Source: Sulfitobacter pontiacus (GTDB lineage Bacteria; Pseudomonadota; Alphaproteobacteria; Rhodobacterales; Rhodobacteraceae). From it: DNA of 64,000 nt. Position numbers and translations under genes: made by a program. Location of the stretch: NCBI RefSeq assembly GCF_040790665.1, contig NZ_CP160849.1:2195501-2259500 (forward strand). The letters run 5' to 3'. Shown piece by piece: positions 28,828-37,475 of this stretch (the first letter of the stretch is position 1; every line of letters starts with the position of its first letter). Under the pieces are notes generated by a model. It was not told the origin of the DNA. It saw only the letters and a program-made list of their open reading frames with translations, and searched no databases.

Positions 28828-29583
28828 GTGTCAAAACAGGATGCTGCCATGTCACCTTTGCTCGTCATGCTCTTTGCCGCTTTCGGCCCCATGCTGGCCG
28901 TGTTTGACCCGTTTGGTGATGATACGGAGGATGAGCCCGAGGACGAAGAAATCCCCATCGGCATGCCCGATATGGGGACGACCACGGGCGCAGGCATGGA
29001 TGATGCACTGACCCCCGAGCCGGCAGATCCTGAAGCCGAGGCACCAACAGATGTGCCGACCGCGGAGGATCCAGCGGTCGAGACGATCAACGACACCGAG
29101 CAACCCCCCGAGGATGACGCACAGTCGCAAACCGGCACGGCGGGCGATGATACATTACAAGGCACCGACGCGCGCGACATCCTGTTTGGCGGGCAGGGCA
29201 ATGACACGCTTTCGGGCGGGGTCAACGCCCAGGATGGCAGCGACGACGGGGTCGCGGACGAGTTGATCGGCGAAGATGGCGACGACAGCCTGCGATTGGG
29301 GGCGAATGACACTGGCATCGGGGGCACGGGCGCGGACAGTTTCACTGCGATCTACGGCGCCACAGGCGGGATCACGGTCACCGATTATGACGTGGGCACC
29401 GATGCCCTGATTGTCGAAACCGACGATGAAAACGCCTCTGTCACCGATCAGACCGTCGCGGATGGAGAGTTGACGGTCACGCTCAGCACAGGGCTCACCA
29501 TCACCCTGCCGGGGGTCGAAAATCCCTTGGCGGAGGATGAAATCCTTTTTGTGCTGACCAACCCGCTACAAGACGAGGCCTGA
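28828..29583 (+). CDS. Acidic protein with RTX-type calcium-binding repeats
   Basis: 251 residues from a GTG at 28828 (GGGGG 7 bases upstream); an ATG at 28849 is the alternative. A short hydrophobic start (SPLLVMLFAAFGPMLAVF) is followed by a very acidic, proline-rich region, then hemolysin-type nonapeptides: GTAGDDTLQGTDARDILFGG, GQGNDTLSGG and GGTGADSF. The C-terminal 70 residues are a beta-rich stretch with many Thr, Asp and Val. RTX proteins are usually secreted by type I systems and bind Ca2+ outside the cell; no type I transporter is in the window. Role unknown. Confidence 0.75.
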   Translation: MSKQDAAMSPLLVMLFAAFGPMLAVFDPFGDDTEDEPEDEEIPIGMPDMGTTTGAGMDDALTPEPADPEAEAPTDVPTAEDPAVETINDTEQPPEDDAQSQTGTAGDDTLQGTDARDILFGGQGNDTLSGGVNAQDGSDDGVADELIGEDGDDSLRLGANDTGIGGTGADSFTAIYGATGGITVTDYDVGTDALIVETDDENASVTDQTVADGELTVTLSTGLTITLPGVENPLAEDEILFVLTNPLQDEA

Positions 29584-29589
29584 TCTGCC

Positions 29590-30024
29590 TCAGGCTTGCT
29601 GGGTCAACCAGACACCGGCACACATCAAGGCGATGCCAGCGGCCCGCGCGGCCCCCAAGGGCGCCACCTGTGCGCCGAACAGCCCGAAATGGTCAATCGC
29701 CGCGGCGCTGAAAAGCTGGCCCACCAGAACAAAGAACACCGCGTTGCCGACGCCAAAATGCGGCGCGATAAAGGTGATCGACAGGATGTAGAAGGCCACC
29801 AGAAATCCGGCCAGCAGCAGATGCTTCGGGGCCGCGGGGATCTGCGCAAACCCTTGCCGCCCCACCAACATCGCGACCAGTAAGCTGACCGAAAAAGCCA
29901 CCACAAACAGCACCGTAGCCGCTGCCGCAGGAGATCCGATCCGGCTGCCAAGCCCTGCGTTCAACGCGGCCAGAACGGGAATGCCAACCCCGGCCAAAAG
30001 CATCACAACTGCATAATGCGCCAT
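29590..30024 (-). CDS. DMT-superfamily transporter, DUF606/YdcZ type
   Basis: 144 residues with four or five hydrophobic segments and almost no loops. AHYAVVMLLAGVGIPVLAALN at the start and ARAAGIALMCAGVWLTQQ at the end match the five-helix DUF606 family, whose members often work as pairs. AGGAA lies 7 bases before the ATG at 30024. It converges with the RTX gene and diverges from the cytochrome gene. Confidence 0.75.
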   Translation of the reverse strand: MAHYAVVMLLAGVGIPVLAALNAGLGSRIGSPAAAATVLFVVAFSVSLLVAMLVGRQGFAQIPAAPKHLLLAGFLVAFYILSITFIAPHFGVGNAVFFVLVGQLFSAAAIDHFGLFGAQVAPLGAARAAGIALMCAGVWLTQQA

Positions 30025-30115
30025 GAGTATTCCTAATCTTTCCCGTTTCTTGATCCAGATCATGGCGAAGACCCCCGCCAAGGGCAAGCATCCCCGTGAC
30101 CTACCGGAGGATCAT

Positions 30116-30547
30116 ATGATGAAAACCACAATCGCCCTCGGCGTGCCGCTGTTCCTGGGGCTGGCCGCCTGTATGCCCGCACAGACCCTGCCCGAGGCCC
30201 CCGACCGCGCGGAAGGGGCGGCGTTTTTTGCCGAAAACTGTGTGCAATGCCACGGGGTGAACGCCCAAGGGGCCGGTGCCGCGGCCAAGGGCCTTCGCCC
30301 GCAGCCCCGCGACCTGACCCTACTGGCGCGGAACAATGGCGGGCGGTTTCCGCAGACCAGAACGCTGGCCTATATCTACGGCGACCCGGCGGGCGATGCC
30401 ACAGACAGCCACCTGCAACGGGTGATGCCGCAGTTTGGCGAGGGCATGGCGCTGGATCTGGTACCTGTCGATCTGGATGGCCAGTTGACGCCCACACCAC
30501 GGGTGCTGGCGGGGCTGCTGGTCTATCTTGAAAGCATCCAGCGTTAA
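30116..30547 (+). CDS. Lipoprotein c-type cytochrome
   Basis: 143 residues with GGAGG 6 bases before the ATG. The signal has a lipobox LAAC (Cys at residue 19), so the protein is anchored in a membrane facing the periplasm. One haem site, CVQCH, lies at about residues 42-46, and VMPQFGEGM near residue 110 supplies the axial Met. It is a small class I monohaem electron carrier. Partner enzyme unknown. The stop overlaps the convergent neighbour by 4 bases. Confidence 0.85.
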   Translation: MMKTTIALGVPLFLGLAACMPAQTLPEAPDRAEGAAFFAENCVQCHGVNAQGAGAAAKGLRPQPRDLTLLARNNGGRFPQTRTLAYIYGDPAGDATDSHLQRVMPQFGEGMALDLVPVDLDGQLTPTPRVLAGLLVYLESIQR

Positions 30548-31224
30548 CTACAGATCCCGTTCACCTCGACCCCGTCCCAAGGCATCCGCACCGCATAGGG
30601 CCGGCTTTGGGGCAGGGGTGCTACGGGCATCTCTTGCGAAATCAGCGCATGCAGCCTTTTGGTGCGCGGTGCCTGCGGGTCCAACGCACGACAGCAGACG
30701 AATTCCTCGACGATAGAGCCTTGTTGTTCAAAGGCAAAATCCAGAAACTTCGGGTCGCTCTCCAGATCAAAGAGATACGGGTCCGCCCCGCCGCCATGTT
30801 CAAACGCCGCACGCAGCGGCGAATAGCCCGTCGTCTCGCGGTTCTGCCACTGCCAGATATGGGTCAGCTCATGGGCAAAGATCATCGCCGCGATCAGCCC
30901 GATCCGGTCGGGATAGTCGGGCAGGTAATCGTCCAGATACCAGTCTTCGTCAAACAGCACCGTATTCCACAGCGCGACGGCAGCGGGCTTGGTGGTGATC
31001 ACCTCGCCGACCTTTTCGGGCGGCAGGATACGTTCGCGACAGGTCGTGCGCGGCCGCGCCTTGCGCGTCATCGTCACCCCGCGCGAGGGCGACCCGTCAT
31101 GCAGCCGCACCTTGGGGTAATTCAGCGTATCCCCCATGATGTCGCCCGCGAACAGCAGCTCATTCTGGGTCAACGGTCGCCCGCAAGAGGCTAGAAACAT
31201 GAGGAGGATAAAGGCTCGGATCAT
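30544..31224 (-). CDS. Lipoprotein with a zinc-protease-like HExxH motif
   Basis: 226 residues. The lipobox LASC places the lipidated Cys at residue 14. The segment IFAHELTHIWQWQNRE around residue 117 has HExxH (HELTH) in the setting of DUF4157-like proteins, but the third metal ligand is not obvious. CysCys (FVCCRALD) and other cysteines may be oxidised. It could be an inactive or specialised peptidase at the cell surface. Roseobacter homologues are usually labelled hypothetical. Confidence 0.65.
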   Translation of the reverse strand: MIRAFILLMFLASCGRPLTQNELLFAGDIMGDTLNYPKVRLHDGSPSRGVTMTRKARPRTTCRERILPPEKVGEVITTKPAAVALWNTVLFDEDWYLDDYLPDYPDRIGLIAAMIFAHELTHIWQWQNRETTGYSPLRAAFEHGGGADPYLFDLESDPKFLDFAFEQQGSIVEEFVCCRALDPQAPRTKRLHALISQEMPVAPLPQSRPYAVRMPWDGVEVNGICS

Positions 31225-31669
31225 GGCGAAACGTTGAGTGAAAGCGCAGTGCGGATCAAGCGGTATTTTTGACGTGAGGCCCGTGTTGAAATCTTCCGAG
31301 GGAAGGTTTCAGGGGCGAACGGGCGGAGCCCAGAGGGGGCTATCGGACGCAGCGGATACCCGGCGGAACAGATGTTAAGGGCTGCGCCCGACCTCGGGCC
31401 GAAGGCCGTCTTGCGAAAGGTCCTGTGGACCTTTCGAGGCCGCAGGGATGCGACAGCATCGAGGGAGCATGAAATGCGCCCTCCCCGTGGGGGAGGTCGG
31501 GCGCGGCCCGAGGCGGGGCCTCGGGCTGTAGTGTGTAAAAGGCAAGTAAAGGAAGGAGATATGCGCCGAAACTGAATGGGAACGAGCAAACAAAAAACTT
31601 AGGAACGCTTGCAATGCAGGGTTGGGTTTAGAAATGCACTCTGATTTATTTTTAATCCTCGAGAGGCCT
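31225..31669. other. 445-bp non-coding stretch with structured repeats
   Basis: No convincing gene. It holds a weak hairpin at about 31289-31311 (GAAATCTTCC with GGAAGGTTTC), the structured element at 31379-31526, and an AT-rich tail before the HEPN-like gene stop. A good Shine-Dalgarno (AAGGAAGGAGAT) at 31551-31560 leads only into a four-codon frame (ATG CGC CGA AAC TGA), which I do not call a gene. Confidence 0.5.
31379..31526. repeat. GC-rich structured inverted-repeat element
   Basis: Outer arms GGGCTGCGCCCGACCTC (31379-31395) and GAGGTCGGGCGCGGCCC (31493-31509) are inverted with one mismatch. Inside is a perfect 10-bp hairpin, CGAAAGGTCC/GGACCTTTCG (31414-31436, loop TGT). A 9-bp hairpin GCCCGAGGC/GCCTCGGGC (31506-31526) overlaps the right arm, so alternative folds are possible. 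It may be a MITE-like or REP-like repeat, or a structured RNA. Confidence 0.55.
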
Positions 31670-32491
31670 TTAAAATTTTTCAGCCATTCTAACAAGGGCT
31701 TCTTTATTTCGACGAGTGAGGTTTGCATTATTGATTACCCACTCCAAATCTTCTTGTTCTTTGACCTCTTGAGATGAAATTGCGTTTGCTTTTCTATTAG
31801 CCCACGAATTGTTTCTCACAGAAAATCCACCGATCAAGGGCTTATCGTGCAGAAAAAGTTCAGGAAAATACTCAATGTTCTGATTAGCCAGAATCTTAAT
31901 CATTAGTGCGTTGGCTGCTCTACTAGATTTAAGTTGCGGAAAGCGATTGCTAAATAGTTTGATTTTACATTGATCAGTTGGTAATCGGGGCTCATTGTCG
32001 CTCAAGGGTGCGACCGGACGCCCCGCTAGCGTTCGAAGTAATGTAAAAGTTGCATCTAGAAGATGGATTTCGCAAAAATAAACCTTGGTTTGAGGATTGC
32101 CTCGGTATCGTGAAACGGGTTTTCCATTACTTTCAAAATGCTCTAACACTGAGATAGTAGATTGTGGATAAAGCCGTTCTCTCCCAAATTTCAATGCCCC
32201 GATTGCTTCGGTAGGCAGCGATGTTTCTATTTCGTGTGGTAGGTCGCACAAAATATTGTCTTTAATCAATCCGGTGACATTGTGCCCAGAGTTTTCCTGT
32301 AAAGGAATTTTAAGTTTAAGCAGTAAGGCTTTTGAACTTTTTTCGATGGCTTGCGAAGCACTCCAACAGTACTGGTGGAGCCTCATTGTTTGTGCTGCCC
32401 AACGTGCTGTTAGATAGTCCTCTTCTGCACTATCTAGGAAAAACTCATCTACTATGGCTTGCGCGGGTGCTGCTAGTTTAAATTCCCTCAA
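31670..32491 (-). CDS. AT-rich HEPN-like protein coupled to parE
   Basis: 273 residues. The N-terminal 80 residues resemble HEPN helical domains (DYLTARWAAQTM, SASQAIEKSSKALLLKLK, then GHNVTGLI), but no R-x4-6-H RNase motif is visible, so a nuclease role is not shown. The start is TTG inside the TTGA overlap with the parE stop, with GGAGGAG 8 bases upstream in the end of parE, so translation is coupled. Base use is unlike the neighbours: 31741-31800 has 21 G/C of 60. Together with unusual codons this points to recent transfer. Function unknown; a toxin or defence role is a guess. Confidence 0.7.
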   Translation of the reverse strand: MREFKLAAPAQAIVDEFFLDSAEEDYLTARWAAQTMRLHQYCWSASQAIEKSSKALLLKLKIPLQENSGHNVTGLIKDNILCDLPHEIETSLPTEAIGALKFGRERLYPQSTISVLEHFESNGKPVSRYRGNPQTKVYFCEIHLLDATFTLLRTLAGRPVAPLSDNEPRLPTDQCKIKLFSNRFPQLKSSRAANALMIKILANQNIEYFPELFLHDKPLIGGFSVRNNSWANRKANAISSQEVKEQEDLEWVINNANLTRRNKEALVRMAEKF

Positions 32492-34449
32492 ACATCTAGC
32501 TCCTCCACAAACTGGGCGTTCTCCTGAATATACTGGTAGCGTAGCTCCGGTTTCTTCCCCATCAGACGCTCGACCAGATCGCCGGTCTCTCCGGGCATGT
32601 CTTCGTCGACGGTGACGCGGATCAGCTTGCGGGTGGTGGGGTCCATCGTGGTCTCTTTCAGGTCTTTCGCGTCCATCTCGCCCAGACCCTTGAAGCGTTG
32701 CAGATCGATCTTGCCTTTGCCGCCCAGGCCTTTCTCAAGCCACATGTCCTTTTCCGCATCATCCGCCACATAGACGCGCTTGGCCCCTTGGGTCAGACGG
32801 TAAAGCGGAGGACAGGCGAGGTAGAGGTGCCCGGCATCGATCATCGGGCGCATCTGGGTGTAGAAGAACGTCATCAGCAGCGCCGCGATATGGGCCCCGT
32901 CGACATCCGCGTCGGTCATGATGATGATCTTGTCATAGCGCAGGTCATCAAGGTTGAACTTCGTGCCCATCCCGACGCCAAGCGCCTCGCATAGATCGTT
33001 GATCTCGGCATTGGTGTTCAGCTTGCTCGACGCGGCCCCCAACACGTTGAGGATCTTGCCCTTCAGCGGCAGCAAGGCTTGCGTGTTCCGGTTGCGCGCG
33101 CCCTTGCCGGACCCACCAGCGGAATCGCCCTCCACGATGAACAGCTCGGTGCCCTCGCGGGTCTTGGAGGTACAGTCAGTCAGCTTGCCGGGCAGGCGCA
33201 GCTTTTTCGTGGCGGTCTTGCGCGCGGTCTCTTTTTCCTGACGGCGGCGCAGGCGTTCTTCGGCGCGCAGCACAAGGAAATCAAGGATCGCACCCGCAGA
33301 TTTGGTATCCGCCGCCAGCCAGTTGTCAAAGTGGTCGCGCACGGCGTTTTCCACCATGCGCTGCGCGTCCACCGTCGCCAGACGGTCCTTGGTCTGGCCA
33401 ACGAATTCAGGCTCGCGGATAAAGCAGGACACCAGCGCACAGCCACCGGTGATCAGATCGTCGCGGGTGATGGTGCCGGCCTTCTTGTTGCCGACCAGCT
33501 CGCCGTAGGCTTTGACACCCTTCAGGATCGCGGACCAGAAGCCCGCCTCGTGAGTGCCGCCTTCGGGGGTGGGGATGGTGTTACAATAGGATTGGATGAA
33601 GCCATCGCGCGACGGCGTCCAGTTGATCGCCCATTCGACCTTGCCCGGTGCGTTGAATTTCTCGCGGAAGTCGACGGTGCCGCCAAAGGGGTGTTCGGCG
33701 TAGGTTGTCGACCCTTTCAGCGTTTCGTTCAGATAATCAGACAGGCCGCCGGGGAAGTGGAATGTCGCCTCTTGCGGGGTGTCGCCGTCTTGCTGGCCGC
33801 ATTTCCAGCGGATTTCGACGCCGGAAAACAGATAGGCCTTGGACCGCGCCATCGCGAACAGCCGCGCGGGCTTGAGCTTGAGCGGGCCAAAAATCTCTGC
33901 ATCGGGGTGGAAGGTGACAGCCGTGCCGCGCCGGTTCGGGGCCGCGCCGATCTTTTCAAGCTTGCCTTGGGGGATGCCGCGCGAAAACTCCATCGCGAAC
34001 AGCTCGCGGTTGCGCGCGACCTCGACCCGCAGGTGATCCGACAGCGCGTTGACCACGGACGACCCCACACCGTGCAGACCGCCCGAAGTCTCGTACGAAT
34101 CGCCCGAGAATTTGCCGCCCGCGTTCAGCGTGCAAAAGATGATCTCCAGCGCCGATTTGCTGGGATCTTTGGGGTGCGGATCGGTGGGGATGCCACGCCC
34201 GTTGTCACGCACGGTAACATGGCCGTTTTCATGCAGTTCCAGTTCAATCCAGGTGGCATGGCCCGCCACCGCTTCGTCCATCGAGTTATCGATGATTTCC
34301 GCGACCATATGGTGCAGCGCGCGATCGTCCTTGCCCCCGATGTACATGCCGGGGCGCAGGCGCACGTGCTCCATATCCTCAAGAACCTGGATCGAAGAGG
34401 CATCATATTCCTTGGCGTTGCTCTGCGCACCGGAAAGAAGATCGGACAT
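32488..34449 (-). CDS. parE: DNA topoisomerase IV subunit B
   Basis: 653 residues. GHKL ATPase domain: VLEDMEHVRLRPGMYIGG, DNSMDEAVAGHA (catalytic Glu and Asn box) and DNGRGIPTDPHPKDP, with GLHGVGSSVVNALS. The Toprim half has FIVEGDSAGGSGKGARNR and MTDADVDGAHIAALLMTFF. The ending is typical of ParE rather than GyrB (shorter, with KPELRYQYIQENAQFVEELD). It decatenates daughter chromosomes with ParC. The last 20 or so codons use CTA, ATT, TAT and GTT more than the rest of the gene, next to the AT-rich gene that overlaps its stop. Confidence 0.96.
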   Translation of the reverse strand: MSDLLSGAQSNAKEYDASSIQVLEDMEHVRLRPGMYIGGKDDRALHHMVAEIIDNSMDEAVAGHATWIELELHENGHVTVRDNGRGIPTDPHPKDPSKSALEIIFCTLNAGGKFSGDSYETSGGLHGVGSSVVNALSDHLRVEVARNRELFAMEFSRGIPQGKLEKIGAAPNRRGTAVTFHPDAEIFGPLKLKPARLFAMARSKAYLFSGVEIRWKCGQQDGDTPQEATFHFPGGLSDYLNETLKGSTTYAEHPFGGTVDFREKFNAPGKVEWAINWTPSRDGFIQSYCNTIPTPEGGTHEAGFWSAILKGVKAYGELVGNKKAGTITRDDLITGGCALVSCFIREPEFVGQTKDRLATVDAQRMVENAVRDHFDNWLAADTKSAGAILDFLVLRAEERLRRRQEKETARKTATKKLRLPGKLTDCTSKTREGTELFIVEGDSAGGSGKGARNRNTQALLPLKGKILNVLGAASSKLNTNAEINDLCEALGVGMGTKFNLDDLRYDKIIIMTDADVDGAHIAALLMTFFYTQMRPMIDAGHLYLACPPLYRLTQGAKRVYVADDAEKDMWLEKGLGGKGKIDLQRFKGLGEMDAKDLKETTMDPTTRKLIRVTVDEDMPGETGDLVERLMGKKPELRYQYIQENAQFVEELDV

Positions 34450-34599
34450 GTAGGGGCCTGCCTGTCTGTTGTTTTTGTTGAGCCTCCCACTATGCCAGAG
34501 CGCTATGGTCGGGGGAAGGGCGGATGACGTCGCAATGCGGTGTTTCCTGCGGCTGTGCCTTTGCTATCATCGGGGCAGGAAACCGTTGGGAGGCTTGCC

Positions 34600-35319
34600 A
34601 TGACGTTTGACACCGTTACCCCCACCACCCTGCGCGATGTGCCCGACTGGCGCTATATGATGCAGGAATGTGACGAGCTTTATCGCTACCTGCCCGCGGG
34701 GGGCAGCGACCGGATCAAAAGCCATCAACGCAAAGCGCGCGAGGCCATCGCCAGGCTGCTGCGGGGCAATGCCGAACTGCGGTTGCAGCCGCGTGCGGAA
34801 AAGCCCGTCACCGCCCATCTGCGCCGCGCGCTGGACGAGGGCAAGCAGGGGGCCTTGGCCCCCGCGGTCCGGGCGCTGGATGCCGTGGCCCATGACCTCA
34901 GCTGGCAATACGGCTACGAGAAAGTCCCCAAGGGGCTGACCAACAGCTATGCCTATGCCGAACTGGCAGGGGCGCAGGGGCCGGTGGTCAGCCATGATAT
35001 CATTCTGGGCGTGGTGCTCTTCGCGCCGGGCTGCACCTATCCGGCCCATGCCCATAAGGGGATCACCGAAAGTTACGTCTGCCTGTCCGGCGCGGTGTCC
35101 GAGAACCATCAGGGCGTCTATGTGCCCGGTTCGATGATCTTTAACCCGCCTGAACATCTGCACCGGATCACTGTGGGCGACCGCGAACCGGCGCTTCTGG
35201 CCTATGCGTGGATGGGCGATCCTGCCGATCTGCACCAGCAGAAAATGGTCTTTACCCGCGCCCGCCCGCGCCCGCCCGCGCCCGTAAATAACGTGCGGGA
35301 CGGGGCAGGCGTGGCCTAA
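34600..35319 (+). CDS. dddL: DddL-like cupin, probable DMSP lyase
   Basis: 239 residues. The C-terminal cupin has the DMSP-lyase metal set: YPAHAHKGITESYVCLSG gives two His, the Glu and the Tyr, and FNPPEHLHRITVGD gives the last His. The order and the surrounding WxxGYEKVPKGLTNSYAYAE match DddL of Sulfitobacter and Rhodobacter, which cleaves DMSP to DMS and acrylate. Paralogues with other substrates exist in the same Pfam family, so activity needs testing. Unlike Rhodobacter sphaeroides, no acuR or acuI is adjacent. A short tandem repeat at 35255-35284 lies in the C-terminal codons. Product acrylate could feed the Pcc-Mcm route in this window. Confidence 0.7.
   Translation: MTFDTVTPTTLRDVPDWRYMMQECDELYRYLPAGGSDRIKSHQRKAREAIARLLRGNAELRLQPRAEKPVTAHLRRALDEGKQGALAPAVRALDAVAHDLSWQYGYEKVPKGLTNSYAYAELAGAQGPVVSHDIILGVVLFAPGCTYPAHAHKGITESYVCLSGAVSENHQGVYVPGSMIFNPPEHLHRITVGDREPALLAYAWMGDPADLHQQKMVFTRARPRPPAPVNNVRDGAGVA
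35255..35284. repeat. 10-bp tandem repeat in the dddL 3' end
   Basis: CCCGCCCGCG occurs twice in tandem (35261-35270, 35271-35280) with matching partial units either side. The unit length is not a multiple of three, so slippage would change the last dozen residues. Confidence 0.6.
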
Positions 35320-36188
35320 AGCCAGTTCAGAATGGCCTCCGCCACCTCTTGCGGTTTTTGGTGGTGCAGCCAGTGATCCGCGCCCTCGATGGGGGCGCGG
35401 GTCAGGTCGGGGGCGTAGTCCTCAAGCCCGCGGGTCGTCTCGGGCAGCAGCGCGGTATCATCGGTGCCCCAGACCAGCAGATGCGGGCAGCGCACCTGCA
35501 ACCGCGCCGGATCAAAGCTCAGCGCGTCGTCAATCGCCTCGCCCTCGGCCCCCAGTTTCAGCGGAGAGGCGCGATACCAGTTCACCATCCCGCGCAGCCC
35601 CGCCGCATCGCGCCACGCTGCCTTGTAGCCCGCCAGCGTCTCGCCCTCTAGCCAGCTCATATCCATATGCGCTGAAAACAGCCCCATCAACTTGTCGAAA
35701 TCATCCGCGGCCAGAATATCCTCTGATCCCTCACGGCGCAGGAAATGGATGTATTGCGACGCATCGGTCTGCGCACCGCCCTTGGCAAGCTCGCGCTGGA
35801 AGGGGGCGGGGTGGACGCCGTTCATGATGATCAGCTTCGATACCAGATCAGGCCGCCCGATGGTCAGCGCATAGGCGACAGAGGCCCCCCAGTCATGGCC
35901 CAGCAAGATCACGGGCTCGTCCCCGATCAGCGCGGCCATATCCGACACCAGCTTCGATGTCTTATACTGCTCTACCTCGGCGGGTCGCCAGCTTTGCCCA
36001 TAGCCGCGCTGGTCGGGGGCAATGCAATGGAACCGCTTGGCCAGCAGCGGGGCCAGATCGTTCCACGCGCCCGAATATTCGGGAAAGCCGTGCAGCATCA
36101 GTAGCTTGGGCGCGCCTTCATCGCCCCAGTGGCGGATAAAGAAAGAATTGCCGTTGATCTGGCGGGTTTCGGTCCAATGGGCGGTCAT
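35316..36188 (-). CDS. Alpha/beta hydrolase, epoxide-hydrolase-like
   Basis: 290 residues. HGFPE (oxyanion), the nucleophile motif GHDWGASVA with Asp, and GADHWLHHQKP with the catalytic His fit the epoxide hydrolase/haloalkane dehalogenase branch, in which Asp is the nucleophile. No signal peptide. Substrate unknown. The start ATG overlaps the stop of the upstream hydrolase (ATGA), so both are on one transcript. Confidence 0.85.
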   Translation of the reverse strand: MTAHWTETRQINGNSFFIRHWGDEGAPKLLMLHGFPEYSGAWNDLAPLLAKRFHCIAPDQRGYGQSWRPAEVEQYKTSKLVSDMAALIGDEPVILLGHDWGASVAYALTIGRPDLVSKLIIMNGVHPAPFQRELAKGGAQTDASQYIHFLRREGSEDILAADDFDKLMGLFSAHMDMSWLEGETLAGYKAAWRDAAGLRGMVNWYRASPLKLGAEGEAIDDALSFDPARLQVRCPHLLVWGTDDTALLPETTRGLEDYAPDLTRAPIEGADHWLHHQKPQEVAEAILNWL

Positions 36189-37330
36189 GTCGTCTTCCTT
36201 TTCGGTTTGTCCGGGGCGGGGCCGGCGGGCAAATGCTCCAGCCGCAGCCCTGCGGCGGTGCCCGGGGCGAAACCGGGCCAGTCAGTCCCGTCCAGCATCC
36301 CTGCGGTGTCGTCACCGCGCAGATGCATCCCCATAAAGGCCGCCGCATAATGTTGCGCGATGTTGTTCATGCGCAGCGTGTCCCAGACCGGATCGGCATA
36401 GTGCTGGAACGGTGCCCACCCCAGCAGATCCGAATGCGCCCAGCTTTCCAGCGGGGCAGGGATCGGCGCGGCGGCATTATGGCCCGCGTTGATAAAGCTT
36501 AACAAATAGCGGTCGCTGGCGCAGCCGGTGAAAAGGCGGCGCATCGCGGCATAGTCTGATACATCATCGACGGTGCCGGCCATCATGAACAGCGGCGTGT
36601 CCATCTGCGCCAGCCCATCGGCATCCCACATCGCCTGCCCGTTGCCCCAAGGGCCGATGGGCATGATCGCGCACAGCCGTGGGTCGCGCAGGGCGGCGTG
36701 GGTCTTTGACCCCGCAAGATGCCGCGCAAGGCTGCCGCCCTCGGGCGCGCGGGGATGCTGCAACGCCGTCTCGGCCAGACCCGCCCCGCCAAAGATCATC
36801 GCCCCGTAGCCGCCCATGGAATAGCCGATCAGCCCGACGCGGCGACACGCCACCAGGTCGCCCAAGGGGCCCGTCAGCGCCTCCATCGCGTCAATCACCG
36901 CGCGCTGGTCCAGCGGACGGTTCAACAACGTCACCCCGAACGCCTGCTGATCCTCATAGGTGCTGCCCGCATGATCCGGTGCCGCCACGACAAAGCCTTG
37001 TCCCGCAAGGGATTCCGCCAAATGGCTCAGCAAAAAGCGGTTGCCGGGATACCCGTGCGAGATCACGATCAACGGCGCAGAAAAACCCGTGGCGACAAAA
37101 GCCTCGCGGCAGGCCGACCCGTGCAGGACAGTCGGCGTCACCCCGTCGCGCAGCAAAGTGGCATAGGACGTCCCCGCAACCGTGCCTTTGGCCGCCGGAT
37201 ACCAGACCTCTACCGTCAACTGGCGCGTGTCGGAAACAGCGGCGGTCAGGGTGGTCACGCCCACGGGATGGGGGCCGCGCTGCGCCAGCGCAGGCGCGTC
37301 GGGGCGCAGCAGATCGATGCGGTTGTGCAA
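36185..37330 (-). CDS. Alpha/beta hydrolase, dienelactone/PAF-acetylhydrolase-like
   Basis: 381 residues from a TTG at 37330 with GGAGG 8 bases upstream. The nucleophile elbow is GYSMGG (Ser), the Asp is likely in GTVDD, and the His in NAGHNAA. ISHGYPGNR is the oxyanion turn. The family includes dienelactone hydrolases and platelet-activating-factor acetylhydrolase-like enzymes. No signal peptide is visible from this start. Substrate unknown. Confidence 0.78.
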   Translation of the reverse strand: MHNRIDLLRPDAPALAQRGPHPVGVTTLTAAVSDTRQLTVEVWYPAAKGTVAGTSYATLLRDGVTPTVLHGSACREAFVATGFSAPLIVISHGYPGNRFLLSHLAESLAGQGFVVAAPDHAGSTYEDQQAFGVTLLNRPLDQRAVIDAMEALTGPLGDLVACRRVGLIGYSMGGYGAMIFGGAGLAETALQHPRAPEGGSLARHLAGSKTHAALRDPRLCAIMPIGPWGNGQAMWDADGLAQMDTPLFMMAGTVDDVSDYAAMRRLFTGCASDRYLLSFINAGHNAAAPIPAPLESWAHSDLLGWAPFQHYADPVWDTLRMNNIAQHYAAAFMGMHLRGDDTAGMLDGTDWPGFAPGTAAGLRLEHLPAGPAPDKPKRKTT

Positions 37331-37475
37331 GGCGGTGTCCTCCCAACTTCGGTGTCGCGACTGTGGCGCGGCCAGCCGCAGGGTGCAAGCCCGCCCGACC
37401 ACGCAAACCGCCGCGCTGCCTTCCCCTAGGTCATCGGCTCTTTCCCTTGCGGGCGGGGCGGCGTAGGAAAGGCGC

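Noticed and set aside
31551-31575. Strong ribosome binding site before a four-codon frame
   Set aside because: ATG CGC CGA AAC TGA is too short to support a gene; it may be chance or part of a leader.
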